A stretch of DNA of 64,000 bases from JAUWKC01 sp035529895 (GCA_035529895.1 DATKVV010000022.1:13918-77917), one strand, 5' to 3'. Positions 30,051 through 39,834 are shown, numbered from the stretch's first letter. Numbers and translations are program-made. Notes: a model not told the origin generated them from the sequence alone.

Positions 30051-30866
30051 TCACAGTGTAACCTCACGTCCTTTCTCCCGGACCGGCTTGTCCCCGAGAG
30101 CTTGGCGAATCTCGGCCAGGTCCTCATCCAGCGCGCGCCTGAAAAGCGTCATATCCGCCCGGCGCAGAATCATATTCAGCCCGGCTTTGCCCCACTTGAT
30201 TTCCTGGTCCACCCGAGGCAGATTGTGACAGCCCACCCCGACGTTCCTGGCCCGGGCCTTGTCGATTATCGTCTGCATCGCCTCGGCAAAGAGCGGATGG
30301 TCGAACTGCCCCGGAACACCGAGGCTGCATGACAGGTCGCTGGGCCCAACCATCAGACCGTCCACCCCCGGCACGGCCAGAATCTCATCCAGCGCCTCAA
30401 TCGCAGGCACGCTTTCAATATTCACCAGCAGGACCTGGCCTTCGTTCTTTTTTGCAACGTGCTTCGCAAGGTCGCCTTCGAGCTTGCTTTTGCCCGAGAG
30501 TATGGCCTCGAGGCTCTTACCCTTGATTGGGCGAAGCTTGAGCGCGCTGCGCAGTTGATTCACCTGGTCGGCGGTTTCCATGTAGGCCGCGACAACCCCC
30601 ACCCCTCCCATATCCAGCACCCGGCACGCCTCGAACGGGTCCGGCCGGGGGATGCGCACTATCGGCGCCATCCCCAAACCTCTAAAGGTATGGCACATCC
30701 ATCCGAGCTTGTCCCAATCCATCGGGATATGCTCGGTATCGATGAACACGCAATCGATATCCAAATCCCGCATCACTTCGACCCATTTGGGCGACGTCGA
30801 AATAATCAACGTGCCGTAAATCCGTTTGCCGCTGTGCAGCGCTTCTGCCAGTTCTTTGCCATTCAT
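30051..30866 (-). CDS. HpcH/HpaI family class II (pyruvate) aldolase
   Basis: The 271-residue protein carries the family pattern: YGTLIISTSPKWVEVMRDLD, VFIDTEHIPMDWDKL, VRIPRPDP, LLVNIESVPAIEALDEI and VDGLMVGPSDLSCSLG, with the metal-binding Glu (NIESV) and Asp (GPSDLS) in place. Members split hydroxy-oxoacids into pyruvate and an aldehyde (for example GarL on ketodeoxyglucarate). Together with the glycerate kinase gene 270 bases upstream this suggests an aldarate or sugar-acid route. Confidence 0.88.
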   Translation of the reverse strand: MNGKELAEALHSGKRIYGTLIISTSPKWVEVMRDLDIDCVFIDTEHIPMDWDKLGWMCHTFRGLGMAPIVRIPRPDPFEACRVLDMGGVGVVAAYMETADQVNQLRSALKLRPIKGKSLEAILSGKSKLEGDLAKHVAKKNEGQVLLVNIESVPAIEALDEILAVPGVDGLMVGPSDLSCSLGVPGQFDHPLFAEAMQTIIDKARARNVGVGCHNLPRVDQEIKWGKAGLNMILRRADMTLFRRALDEDLAEIRQALGDKPVREKGREVTL

Positions 30867-31132
30867 CAGGTTAAATCCTCACTTTCTCAATGCAACCAAC
30901 ATTTTTGCGGGACCAACTCGACCCAGTCACCTCGCTGAGAATCAATTTCAATAAAATACCACACAGACGCCGCAATTGCCACCATCTTTGCGTTCCTTTT
31001 CCGCGAGTTTTCAGACTGAATCCAAAAAACCAAGGCCCTGACGTCAGGTCTGTTACAGTGAAAAGGCGCTTCTTCTTTATAATGCGGTTCCAAGCCTGTT
31101 GGTGGCGTGTCCTTAATTTGACGCAGCGACGG

Positions 31133-32254
31133 TCAGACAAGATACTGCTTTACAAGTCTTTCCGCCGCCGAGCGCAAAAGGCTACGGCTGTTTCCAAGTG
31201 CTTTGTCGAGGGACATATTCTCCGGCTTGCAGGCGATAGCGGCAAGGATTCCCGCCCTTTGATACTCGGCCTGCGACAAATCCACCTGGCCCGCTATGAC
31301 GACGGCGGCGGTATTGAACCGGGCGGCAATCTCGGCTATCCCAGAGACAACCTTGCCGTAGAGGCTTTGACGGTCAAAACGGCCTTCGCCTGTAATAACC
31401 CAGTCGGCATCGGCAAGCTCGGCCTCGAGATTGGTGAAATTAATTATGGTCTTTATGCCGGATACGAGTGTGGCGTTCATAAAGGCCACGGCGCCCGCGG
31501 CCAGTCCCCCGGCCGCCCCGCCGCCGGCAATGCCTTCTATTTCGCAATTCAGTTGCGTGCGGACGACCGCAGCCAGGTTAGCGAGGCCGGCTTCCAGCGC
31601 ATCGACCATTTGCGGCGTTGCCCCCTTCTGCGGACCGTAGACCCTGGCGGCGCCTTCGTTGCCGCAAAGAGGGTTTGTGACATCACAGATGACTTCAACG
31701 GCGGCCGGTGAGGGCAGGGCCGGTTTCGCAATTGCGGAGATTTGCGCCAACCCTTCACCGCCGGGCGGAACCTGCATACCTTTGTTGTCGAGGAACTTCC
31801 ACCCAAGCGCCGCGGCCGCACCGATACCGCCATCTACCGTTGCGCTGCCGCCTACCGCCAGCAGAACCTTACGTGGATTGTATTCGAGGGAGGCTTTTAT
31901 AAGCTGGCCCGTACCGTAGGTGGTTGTTTTCATAGGATTGTATTGGTCGGGCGAAAGCAGTTGCAGCCCACTGGCGGAAGCCATTTCAACCAATGCGGTA
32001 CGGGTGCTGTCGAACCACGCAAAGCCGGCTGCGACGCTCATTTCGGGTAATGGTCCTGTCACCGTGGCCGGCACCCACCGGCCGCGGGCCGATTTAAGCA
32101 TAGCCCGGGCAGTGCCTTCGCCGCCATCGGCCATAGGTTTTATCGAAAGCTGCGCATCGGGCAAGAATTCGGCGATAACTTCCGCAATTATCCGACATGC
32201 TTCGCAGGCGGGGATAGTACCCTTGAACGAGTCCATTGCAACAACGATTTTCAT
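31133..32254 (-). CDS. Glycerate kinase
   Basis: The 373-residue protein shows the type II glycerate kinase (GarK/GlxK) pattern: MDSFKGTIPACEACRIIAE at the N-terminus, KPMADGGEGTARAM, LLAVGGSATVDGGIGAAAAL, GAAGGLAAGAVAFM and WVITGEGRFDRQSLYGKVV. It phosphorylates D-glycerate, most likely to 2-phosphoglycerate. It is on the same strand as the aldolase gene. Confidence 0.93.
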   Translation of the reverse strand: MKIVVAMDSFKGTIPACEACRIIAEVIAEFLPDAQLSIKPMADGGEGTARAMLKSARGRWVPATVTGPLPEMSVAAGFAWFDSTRTALVEMASASGLQLLSPDQYNPMKTTTYGTGQLIKASLEYNPRKVLLAVGGSATVDGGIGAAAALGWKFLDNKGMQVPPGGEGLAQISAIAKPALPSPAAVEVICDVTNPLCGNEGAARVYGPQKGATPQMVDALEAGLANLAAVVRTQLNCEIEGIAGGGAAGGLAAGAVAFMNATLVSGIKTIINFTNLEAELADADWVITGEGRFDRQSLYGKVVSGIAEIAARFNTAAVVIAGQVDLSQAEYQRAGILAAIACKPENMSLDKALGNSRSLLRSAAERLVKQYLV

Positions 32255-32341
32255 AGCGGCTGCCGAAACACGCCGAAAATAACCGCAGAATTCCGTGAGG
32301 TCTGAACGGTCTAAAGCACAGGGACGCCTTTCGGGTCCAAC

Positions 32342-34774
32342 TTATCTGTTATGCCTGATAAGCCAGATTTCGCTAACTTGTGAACCGCGCTGGCCTTCGC
32401 CGCAGGTCCATATCAATACGAGCCGGCCGTCTGCGGTGGCCTCCTGCGGAATCAGAAATTCCCGAATCGGCGGTTTTCCCGCCTCGATTAAATCATGAAC
32501 CATATACACGTCATCCGCGAAAAGGCGCACCATTTTGCCCCTCTTTCCGGTGTAAGCTACCCTCACCGAGTAAGCGGCGTCGGGGTCAAGGTTTTCATAA
32601 TATAGCCGCAAGGGGGTCTCGTAGATTGTCCCGACCTGATTCTTCCAGGCCATAGGTATGTCACGATCTTCGGGGCTATCGACTATGTAATAGAAGGCAA
32701 TCCTTGGAGATTTGAGGGTCCCCGGGTCGTCCTCCCAGGGCACGGTATTTAATATGCGCTTCATACTCGAAGGCGAACCCATGTTGTCGTAGAATCCTCC
32801 GGGGCCCGGGTTTGTGCGGTTGACTACGCGGTCTATTGCCTCCCGTCTTGCGGGCTCATCTTTGATGTCGCGGATTTGCCTGAATTGTGAAAACAGCCAG
32901 CCGACATTATTCAGCGGCTCGTCGATGCCATCCATAAAAGCACCGCGGGTGCGATGTTGCCCCCCGTGCTTCTCCACCGTAAGCTGACTGCCGATATTCT
33001 CGAAAAGCGAATCGGCCAACTGCTCACACTTTTTCTTGTAATCCGCCGCAACCGGTTGAGTTTTTGCTCTTTGCAGAATCTCTTCCGCCTTATCAATAGC
33101 CAGCAGCGAGCCTGTCTCCGGCGGCGCCCTTAACGCCTCCAGCGCTTCCTGCTCCAGCTCGGTTTCATGTATCAGCCGGCGCTTGATATATGCATCGTAG
33201 TAGGCCCGCATCAGGCCCATCTGGAATCTGTAATTATCTTTTACCTTCTGAGGAACTCTATTTTCCAAGTCCCGCCATTGTGCCAGGGTGACGTCCACCT
33301 GGTCATTTACCGCCAGCGGTCCCTCCCAGTTTCTTTCCTGCGCCATAAAGCCCTGTGCAAGCTCTTCACTGAACTGTGGGCTGATGAACAACCTGCTGTA
33401 ATCCCGGAGCGTCTCGATGACGGACGTCCGGGGGTCCCAATCCTGGTCGCCCCAGATGAACTTGTTAATGTCGTCGTTAATTCCTTCCGAATAGGTCAGC
33501 GAGCCGCACGCGTACTCGTCAAGGGCGTTGTGAATCTTTTTCATAGCGACCGGCCGGGGATTGAAACATTCGCGATGAAGGGTCAACGCCAGAGCGAGGT
33601 CCCAGTCTTTCACCGGATACTGGCACGCAACATTATGCGTAATATCCGGATAGCGCCGAATTTTGATGGCTTTATCAACAGTCTTTCGCATCTCCGGCAG
33701 CGGCGTTTTCACCCACGGCGCAAAGGCCACGCCGCCAAGCCACTTTGGCCTGCGATTCACATGCTTATAGAAAGAGTCAAGCCATTCTCTCGTGGGCTGC
33801 ATTGCCTGCGGCGACACCCAAATCTTTGCCCTCGGATGGTACCTGTTCAAAACGTCCGCCACCTTGTCCATCCAGGGGAAGAAGACGTCGGGATGGAGGC
33901 GGCCGGGGTCGCCGCCGGGGACCAATATGTGGTCGATGCGTTTTAGTTTTTTGAATACTTCTTCACGCTCGGCCAATTCCTTCTTTATCCCATCGGCGCT
34001 GGTGTAATCCTTGCCCACATTCGGATACCAAATCCACACATCCAAGCCGTACGAATCACATATATCCGACATTCGTATCATCATCTCCATCGCCGGGACC
34101 TTCATGTGCCGGCTCGTCGGGTCATCGTCGCTGTGCGGCGGAATAAGCTCTATGCTGTTGGTGCCGAAAAGCGCCATCTCACGAATGTACTGGTCGAACT
34201 GCGCCGCCGACCACGCATCATAGGCGTTCGTCTTGGGACGGTAGCCTAACTGATGTCCCCGCAGCGGATACTTTGGCGCAGTCACAATATTGAGGCCATC
34301 GGGCGCCAATACGGAGCCTTGCGTAAGATGCATTTTCCGCAGCAGCCGTCCAATGCCGTAAAGCATACCGCGGGAATCTTTGCCGCAAATGATGACTGCG
34401 GGTCGAGGTTCGGTCCTGGCAACCAGACAAAATCCTTCGGCGCCCGGGACAACAGCGCCTTTCACATCAGCAAAGAAAGGTCCTGCAAACCGTTTTGCCT
34501 GTGATTGCAGGCCGACGGCAATAACGGGCCTGTCCCCGTCGGGCCAGTCGTGCCTCACGCTCAATTCGACTCCGGTCCTTTTCTGAATTTCTTCCTGCAG
34601 AACCGTTATGGCCTTTTGTTCGGCGATTGCGGGTTTGTCGACAGTGACAATTACACCAGCGGAAAAGTCCAGCATGTCTTGTCCGGCGAGACTCGATGAG
34701 GTAACGCCAAAAAGGAACAGGCAGACGGCCGCAACAACCTTTGGAACCTCTGTTACGCACGAATTTTTGTCCAT
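32342..34774 (-). CDS. Exported glycoside-hydrolase-like protein (GH67/GH20-type N-terminal domain, TIM barrel)
   Basis: GAGGAGTTTACA fixes the ATG at 34774, giving 810 residues with a signal peptide (VAAVCLFLFGVTSSSLAG). Residues about 35-155 look like the beta/alpha domain that precedes the barrel in alpha-glucuronidases and hexosaminidases (KAITVLQEEIQKRTGVELSV; GKDSRGMLYGIGRLLRKM). A barrel follows (YPLRGHQLGYRPKTNAYDAW; FGTNSIELIPPHSDDD; DVWIWYPNVG). The C-terminal 150 residues look like a beta-sandwich. I cannot name the catalytic pair or substrate. The downstream-oriented isomerase-like gene on the same strand suggests joint sugar use. Confidence 0.78.
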   Translation of the reverse strand: MDKNSCVTEVPKVVAAVCLFLFGVTSSSLAGQDMLDFSAGVIVTVDKPAIAEQKAITVLQEEIQKRTGVELSVRHDWPDGDRPVIAVGLQSQAKRFAGPFFADVKGAVVPGAEGFCLVARTEPRPAVIICGKDSRGMLYGIGRLLRKMHLTQGSVLAPDGLNIVTAPKYPLRGHQLGYRPKTNAYDAWSAAQFDQYIREMALFGTNSIELIPPHSDDDPTSRHMKVPAMEMMIRMSDICDSYGLDVWIWYPNVGKDYTSADGIKKELAEREEVFKKLKRIDHILVPGGDPGRLHPDVFFPWMDKVADVLNRYHPRAKIWVSPQAMQPTREWLDSFYKHVNRRPKWLGGVAFAPWVKTPLPEMRKTVDKAIKIRRYPDITHNVACQYPVKDWDLALALTLHRECFNPRPVAMKKIHNALDEYACGSLTYSEGINDDINKFIWGDQDWDPRTSVIETLRDYSRLFISPQFSEELAQGFMAQERNWEGPLAVNDQVDVTLAQWRDLENRVPQKVKDNYRFQMGLMRAYYDAYIKRRLIHETELEQEALEALRAPPETGSLLAIDKAEEILQRAKTQPVAADYKKKCEQLADSLFENIGSQLTVEKHGGQHRTRGAFMDGIDEPLNNVGWLFSQFRQIRDIKDEPARREAIDRVVNRTNPGPGGFYDNMGSPSSMKRILNTVPWEDDPGTLKSPRIAFYYIVDSPEDRDIPMAWKNQVGTIYETPLRLYYENLDPDAAYSVRVAYTGKRGKMVRLFADDVYMVHDLIEAGKPPIREFLIPQEATADGRLVLIWTCGEGQRGSQVSEIWLIRHNR

Positions 34775-34873
34775 TGTAAACTCCTCATTAGAATTAAACT
34801 GCCGCCACAATTATCTATTTCGCGTCAAGCATCTTTCACCAAAACACGGCACCGTCACACGTCAAGCGTAATT

Positions 34874-36328
34874 TCAAGTAACCGCTTCGATGCCATAAAG
34901 CTGACAGAAGGCCCGAAGCTGTTTGGCGCAGTTGCCGTAGAATATAATCTGGTGCATACCCTTGACATTGCACACGTCATCGAGCTCATTGATGGTCATC
35001 TCTATATTCGAGCGGCAGCCGCCGGCGGGGGGAATAGGCGGGCAGTCCACCACCCTGCCGGAGTAAATCAGCATACGCGGCTTTTCGCCGACCTGGTATT
35101 CGGTCAAAGTGACATCCTGTCCCTTAGAGAAAAGGACCCTCGGTACGCAGCCCCAGCCGGCTTCGGCGTGATTTCTGAGAATGTACGGCTCGGCAGGCGA
35201 ATTCAGCCCGTTCATCTTCGAGGGGCTGGTGCAGTGTGCGCCGAAATAAAGGTTCTTTTCCGTCTCCATAGAGGCATTCTGCTGAAAACCCGGCTTGTCG
35301 AAGAGCTGCTGCACGAGCATCAGGGTAAGCGTGGCGTCCAGGTCGGATTGACAGCCGGCAGGGACGCCTTCGTCCCTCAAACTCATAAAGCCCATGCAGG
35401 GCGGGACGTGCTGATGCGGCCTTTTCAGTCCGGGCAGACAGTTCATCATAATCGCATCGGCCTGTTCGGCCTCGATGACCCGCTTGAGGGCGAAGTAACA
35501 CCTGGCCGCTTCAAGAATATCGGCTTTGGAAGGCTCCACCACCTCGCGTGCGTTTTTCAGATATGCGTCGGCGAGCTTCCTGACCTCCGCCGTCGCCTCG
35601 GTTCGCCGGAATTCCTCGTAAAACCTCTCGTGCGGGACGGTCCGGATTTGCGTGCCAAGAACGGGCACGTATTCTTCTTTTACCTCCGGGCCTGTAATAT
35701 TGACAATGCGGGCCTCTTTCATCCAGCGCGCGGTTCGAATCATTTTCATCCCGTACTCAACCGCCTCGAGATTATCGAGCGAGCTAATCATATACACGCC
35801 TGATTTTGTGTGCAGTTGATTGATATGGTCAACAAGAAGAACGCCTAATGTGGCAAGCACGACTGTTGGGATTTGCGTTTCTTCAATGATACGGGTAACG
35901 TGTACCCAATGACCTTTCTTGAACGGGATAAGAAGCAGTCCGTCGGGCGGGGAGGTCTTTACTTCGCTGATGAACCGCGTCACGCCGGTCTCATCATCGA
36001 GAGGCTTGTCGTCCATCGAGATGCGCATCTGCAGACTGCTTTCAATTTTTCTGATTTTGCGCGAGTACTGTTTCTGGCGCCCTTCGGCGTCGAAGGTTGA
36101 GCCGGGCCAGCTATAATAGCCGGCTTTCCTGAGCGACTCGGTGGGCGGATACAAAAAAGCCCCTCGCACCGCGGCGATTTTCTTTTTGGGATGGCCTGTC
36201 CGGGCGGCGGCGCCGGCGGCCAGCAGGTCCTTTGTGCTCAGAGAAATACCCGCGGCGGTCACACCGAGGGTCTGCAGAAAATCCCGCCGAGACATCGGGC
36301 ACGCCTTTTGTGATTCCGATTTTTCCAC
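34874..36328 (-). CDS. Tat-exported L-fucose/arabinose-isomerase-like protein
   Basis: AGGAAAGGAGTTGAA points to a GTG start at 36328 (484 residues) rather than the TTG seven codons earlier. A twin-arginine signal is clear (SRRDFLQTLGVTAAGISLS). The rest resembles the N1 and N2 domains of FucI/AraA-type isomerases (GLLLIPFKKGHWVHVTRIIE; MNCLPGLKRPHQHVPPCMGF; GCQSDLDATLTLMLVQQL). Exporting an isomerase-like protein by Tat is uncommon and suggests folded export with a metal cofactor. It may bind or convert a sugar outside the cytoplasm. Confidence 0.82.
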   Translation of the reverse strand: MEKSESQKACPMSRRDFLQTLGVTAAGISLSTKDLLAAGAAARTGHPKKKIAAVRGAFLYPPTESLRKAGYYSWPGSTFDAEGRQKQYSRKIRKIESSLQMRISMDDKPLDDETGVTRFISEVKTSPPDGLLLIPFKKGHWVHVTRIIEETQIPTVVLATLGVLLVDHINQLHTKSGVYMISSLDNLEAVEYGMKMIRTARWMKEARIVNITGPEVKEEYVPVLGTQIRTVPHERFYEEFRRTEATAEVRKLADAYLKNAREVVEPSKADILEAARCYFALKRVIEAEQADAIMMNCLPGLKRPHQHVPPCMGFMSLRDEGVPAGCQSDLDATLTLMLVQQLFDKPGFQQNASMETEKNLYFGAHCTSPSKMNGLNSPAEPYILRNHAEAGWGCVPRVLFSKGQDVTLTEYQVGEKPRMLIYSGRVVDCPPIPPAGGCRSNIEMTINELDDVCNVKGMHQIIFYGNCAKQLRAFCQLYGIEAVT

Positions 36329-36699
36329 TTCAACTCCTTTCCTGTCCAATCAGTCTGTTGCCAACTTTTTATCTACCGGTATTTCGAGGGTAATCTCCAC
36401 TGGAATCGCGGCGAGCCGCAGCAGAGATTGCCCACGGTGATAATACAGGAATCAGCAATCTAATTCCACCCCATTTTGACAATCAGGGACGGGCTATAAT
36501 CGGCGTGGTCCTGACCTTGGGCGGATGGGCGGGGATTCGATGCCGGGCAAGTCAGCGTGGGGCAGGGCCAAAATCCCATCTTTGCCGCGGAACGGACAGG
36601 CTCGTTTTAATCGTGCGGCTTATGACAGAAAACACTCTCTTTGCGTTAAATGACCGGCTGCAGAAAGGTATCGTTTGTGCTTCATTGCCCTTTGGCACT
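36329..36699. other. Intergenic region upstream of the isomerase-like gene
   Basis: About 370 bases without a supportable gene. It should hold the promoter of the minus-strand isomerase-like gene; no clear promoter hexamers were found. Confidence 0.35.
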
Positions 36700-36732
36700 A
36701 AAAAAAGGGATGGCGCACTTACCATCCCTTTT
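36700..36732 (-). terminator. Intrinsic terminator of rpmA
   Basis: On the minus strand AAAAGGGATGG pairs perfectly with CCATCCCTTTT around an 8-base loop, continuing into a run of T. It lies about 23 bases after the rpmA stop. Confidence 0.92.
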
Positions 36733-36754
36733 GTATCTGTTGCTATTGTCGTTC

Positions 36755-36991
36755 TTATTGAACGACGTTAATTCTTCGGCCCTTAAAATGCACCGTTCCG
36801 TCGGCGGTGGCAAACAGTGTGTAGTCTCTGCCCATACCCACATTGAAGCCGGGGAAGAATCTCGTTCCGCACTGGCGGACGATGATAGAGCCGGCTGTAA
36901 CCGACTGGCCGGCATACAGCTTGACGCCCCTGAACTGCGGATTGCTGTCTCTGCCGTTCCTTGTGGAGCCTTGACCCTTTTTATGTGCCAT
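36755..36991 (-). CDS. rpmA: 50S ribosomal protein L27
   Basis: The 78-residue protein begins [16 protein letters not shown] and continues [20 protein letters not shown] and [16 protein letters not shown], all diagnostic for L27. L27 reaches the peptidyl-transferase centre of the ribosome. In most bacteria rpmA follows rplU directly; here no L21 gene is beside it and rpmA is followed by its own terminator, so it forms a single-gene unit. Confidence 0.97.
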   Translation of the reverse strand: MAHKKGQGSTRNGRDSNPQFRGVKLYAGQSVTAGSIIVRQCGTRFFPGFNVGMGRDYTLFATADGTVHFKGRRINVVQ

Positions 36992-37098
36992 AGCTAAGCG
37001 CCTCTAAAATTAGCCTATCAACTCATTTACGCCATAATTGTAGGCGGCGTTTGCGGCTTTGTCCAGAAAAATTCAGAAATCCGTCGTTATTTGCCGGC

Positions 37099-37887
37099 TT
37101 ACGGCCACTCTGCCTGCAATATGGCCTTCATATAGCCCAGCGTCAATAAACCGGAGGTGGCCAGCTTGATTCTCCCTTCGGGGTTGATAAAGAAACTCGA
37201 AGGGATGCCTTCTATAGCGTTATACGGGGCCGGCATGGTCCTGTCATCGGTAGAAAAAACCGTATAGTTTATTCTTTCATTCTCCTGCACGAAGCTCCTG
37301 ACCATCTCAGCAGTGTTAATAGGGCTTATGTAAGATACGGCCAGGATTGCCAGCTTGTCCTTGCCCATTACGTTCTGCAGTGCAATCAGGTGCGGGATTT
37401 CTATTAAACAGGGCCTGCACCAGGTCGCCCAGAAGACAAGCATAACGTTCTTGCCGCGATAATCGCTAAGTTTGTGCTGTTTTCCGGTAATATCGGTCAG
37501 GGTAAAGTCCGGAGCTGGTTTACCGTACCAGGCCTGATAAATCGGCCCCCAGCCTCTGGCGGCTCTGATGACATCGCTCAGACTCAGCCTGGGAGCGCTC
37601 GCGGGTTCGGCATCTGTTTTTTTCGGTTTTGTCGGTTCGCCGGCGTTAACGGCCGGTCCATTCGGCTCCGGCGGCTCGGTGGTCTTTATGGTTATCGGTT
37701 CATTTGGCTTTGCCGGTGCGCCGACTGTCCAGGAGACATCCGGCGCAACATTGCTGTCATTTTGGTTTGGAATCGCCTGTTGTACAGGTTTCTTTTTGCA
37801 TCCGGCATCTATTGTCGCTGCGGCGAGCAAAACGGCGCAAACAGCCACTGCAAGCCAATTGCCGGTTTGTTTGTTATGCTCGACCAT
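37099..37887 (-). CDS. TlpA-type thioredoxin-fold lipoprotein
   Basis: The 262-residue protein has a signal with a lipobox-like end (TIDAGC), then about 70 residues rich in Pro, Asn and Thr as a linker, then a thioredoxin domain with GKPAPDFTLTDITGKQHKLS, the redox motif FWATWCRPCLIEIPHLIALQ, and DRTMPAPYNAIEGIPSSFFI with the conserved cis-proline. It should act outside the cytoplasm in thiol reduction, for example in cytochrome c or cell-surface protein maturation. Confidence 0.9.
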   Translation of the reverse strand: MVEHNKQTGNWLAVAVCAVLLAAATIDAGCKKKPVQQAIPNQNDSNVAPDVSWTVGAPAKPNEPITIKTTEPPEPNGPAVNAGEPTKPKKTDAEPASAPRLSLSDVIRAARGWGPIYQAWYGKPAPDFTLTDITGKQHKLSDYRGKNVMLVFWATWCRPCLIEIPHLIALQNVMGKDKLAILAVSYISPINTAEMVRSFVQENERINYTVFSTDDRTMPAPYNAIEGIPSSFFINPEGRIKLATSGLLTLGYMKAILQAEWP

Positions 37888-38007
37888 CCAATTTTTCTCC
37901 TGATTGGTAATTGCCGTTTCAGGTCACAGTATACGTTATTCGTGCAAACAGCACCACAATAAACTTGGCGAAATTGCGCCTTTCAGACAAGGCAGGAGGT
38001 TCAGAAC

Positions 38008-38253
38008 ATGGCTTATTTATCAATCTTATCGGCTCAGGACCGATTTTACCGTGATGCACTTACGGTTAACCGCGCGGGCAAGTTGCGGCCAAAATCGCGG
38101 CAAGTTAGTCTTGACCTTTTGGAGTTTAGCAAATATTATCTGCTCTTCAGGCGCCTTGACGCAGATACGCTGATTCGAGAAAAACAGAAAAGTGTTTCAG
38201 TTGGGAGCCGGCCAAGAATGCCGGTTTTGTGTTTCTACCACTGTATTCTGTGA
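38008..38253 (+). CDS. Possible small protein upstream of the sialate O-acetylesterase gene
   Basis: An 81-codon frame begins with ATG after AGGAGGTTCAGAAC, a strong ribosome binding site, and ends 18 bases before the esterase gene start. The product (MAYLSILSAQDRFYRDALTV...) has no family I recognise and ends cysteine-rich (PVLCFYHCIL). It could be a real small protein, a leader peptide, or a chance frame. Confidence 0.3.
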   Translation: MAYLSILSAQDRFYRDALTVNRAGKLRPKSRQVSLDLLEFSKYYLLFRRLDADTLIREKQKSVSVGSRPRMPVLCFYHCIL

Positions 38254-38271
38254 ACTTAAGGAGTTGAGAAG

Positions 38272-39834
38272 ATGAGTTACAGAAGAAATGGCGTCAGTAA
38301 ATCAACCGTTTTCACACTTTCTCTGGTTTTGGTTCTGACGCATACCGGGGCAACTTTTGCCGACGTCAGGCTGCCGGCAGTCATAGGCAACAATATGGTT
38401 ATTCAGGAGGGAATAGAGGTTCCGGTCTGGGGATGGGCTGAGCCCGGCGAGAAAGTCAGGGTCAAACTCGACCAGCAAAAGGCTCGCGCGGCCGCCGACG
38501 GCAAAGGAAAATGGATGGTCAAGATTGGGCCGTTCAAAGCCGGCGGGCCGTTCGAAATGACCATCAAAGGCAAGAATACGATAACAGTTCGGAACATCAT
38601 GGTCGGCGAGGTGTGGATATGCTCCGGCCAGTCCAATATGCAGTGGTCTTTGGATCGGGCAGCCGATGCCGAGCAGGAGATTGCGGCTGCTAATTATCCG
38701 AGCGTCAGGTTGTTTACGGTCGAGCGCAATGTAGCGGGAAATCCGGCGGATGATTGTGTTGGAAGCTGGTCTGAGTGCAGTCCGGATACAGCAGCCAAGT
38801 TCAGCGCTGTGGCCTACTTTTTCGGCCGGTACCTCCACAAGGAACTAAATGTGCCCGTAGGGCTGATTAACACTTCCTGGGGCGGCACCCGTATCGAGCC
38901 GTGGACACCTCCGGTCGGATTCGCTTCGGTTCCAAGCCTCAGGGAGATTCGCAAGAAGGTGGAAGAAGCGGACGATGAATACCGCAAGAACGTCACCCAG
39001 TCGCTGGACAGCATCGAAGCATGGGTCAAAGACGCCCGGAAGGCTTTAGCGGCGAACGAGCCTGTTCCGTCGACGCCGGTCTGGCCTGCACACCCGCTGA
39101 GCAACAACAGGCAGCCGACCGGTCTTTACAATGCGATGGTGCACCCGCTTGCACCTTATGGAATCCGGGGCGCAATCTGGTATCAGGGCGAGTCCAACCG
39201 TGAAGACGGACTGCTCTACTATGATAAGATGAAAGCGCTCATCGGCGGCTGGCGAAAGGTTTGGAACCAGGGAGATTTCCCGTTTTACTACGTGCAACTG
39301 GCGCCTTTCCGCTATGGGGGCGACCCGTTGGTGCTGCCTCAGATATGGGAAGCTCAAAAGTCCGCACTGGCAATACGTAACTGCGGAATGGCCGTTATTA
39401 CCGACATTGGCAATCTGGGCAATATTCATCCCACGAACAAGCAGGACGTGGGCAAACGGCTTGCGCTGTGGGCACTGGCCAAGACGTACGGGCGCAAGGA
39501 CCTCGTATATTCCGGGCCCTTATATAAATCGATGTCGGTGGAGGGCGGCAAGATTCGCATCCGATTTGACCACGTGGGCGGAGGGCTCGCTTCACGTGAC
39601 GGAAATCCTCTGACGTGGTTTACGATTGCCGCGGCGGACAGGAATTTCGTCGACGCCAAGGCCGAAATCGACGGCGCGACGGTTCTGGTCTGGAGCGATA
39701 CAATAAGCCGTCCCGCAGCGGTAAGGTTCGGCTGGCACCAGGAGGCCGAACCAAATCTGATTAACAAGGAAGGATTGCCGGCCTCTGCGTTTCGCACCGA
39801 CGACTGGGCCGTTGGTACGACCGACAAAAAATAA
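38272..39834 (+). CDS. Sialate O-acetylesterase-like SGNH esterase, exported
   Basis: AAGGAGTTGAGAAG precedes the ATG. The 520-residue protein has a signal peptide (TVFTLSLVLVLTHTGATFA), an N-terminal beta domain (LPAVIGNNMVIQEG), the catalytic-serine motif VWICSGQSNMQWSLDRA, NTSWGGTRIEPW, WYQGESNREDG and the Asp/His end block DIGNLGNIHPTNKQDVGKRL. It probably removes O-acetyl groups from sialic acids or other acetylated sugars in the periplasm or outside. Confidence 0.92.
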   Translation: MSYRRNGVSKSTVFTLSLVLVLTHTGATFADVRLPAVIGNNMVIQEGIEVPVWGWAEPGEKVRVKLDQQKARAAADGKGKWMVKIGPFKAGGPFEMTIKGKNTITVRNIMVGEVWICSGQSNMQWSLDRAADAEQEIAAANYPSVRLFTVERNVAGNPADDCVGSWSECSPDTAAKFSAVAYFFGRYLHKELNVPVGLINTSWGGTRIEPWTPPVGFASVPSLREIRKKVEEADDEYRKNVTQSLDSIEAWVKDARKALAANEPVPSTPVWPAHPLSNNRQPTGLYNAMVHPLAPYGIRGAIWYQGESNREDGLLYYDKMKALIGGWRKVWNQGDFPFYYVQLAPFRYGGDPLVLPQIWEAQKSALAIRNCGMAVITDIGNLGNIHPTNKQDVGKRLALWALAKTYGRKDLVYSGPLYKSMSVEGGKIRIRFDHVGGGLASRDGNPLTWFTIAAADRNFVDAKAEIDGATVLVWSDTISRPAAVRFGWHQEAEPNLINKEGLPASAFRTDDWAVGTTDKK

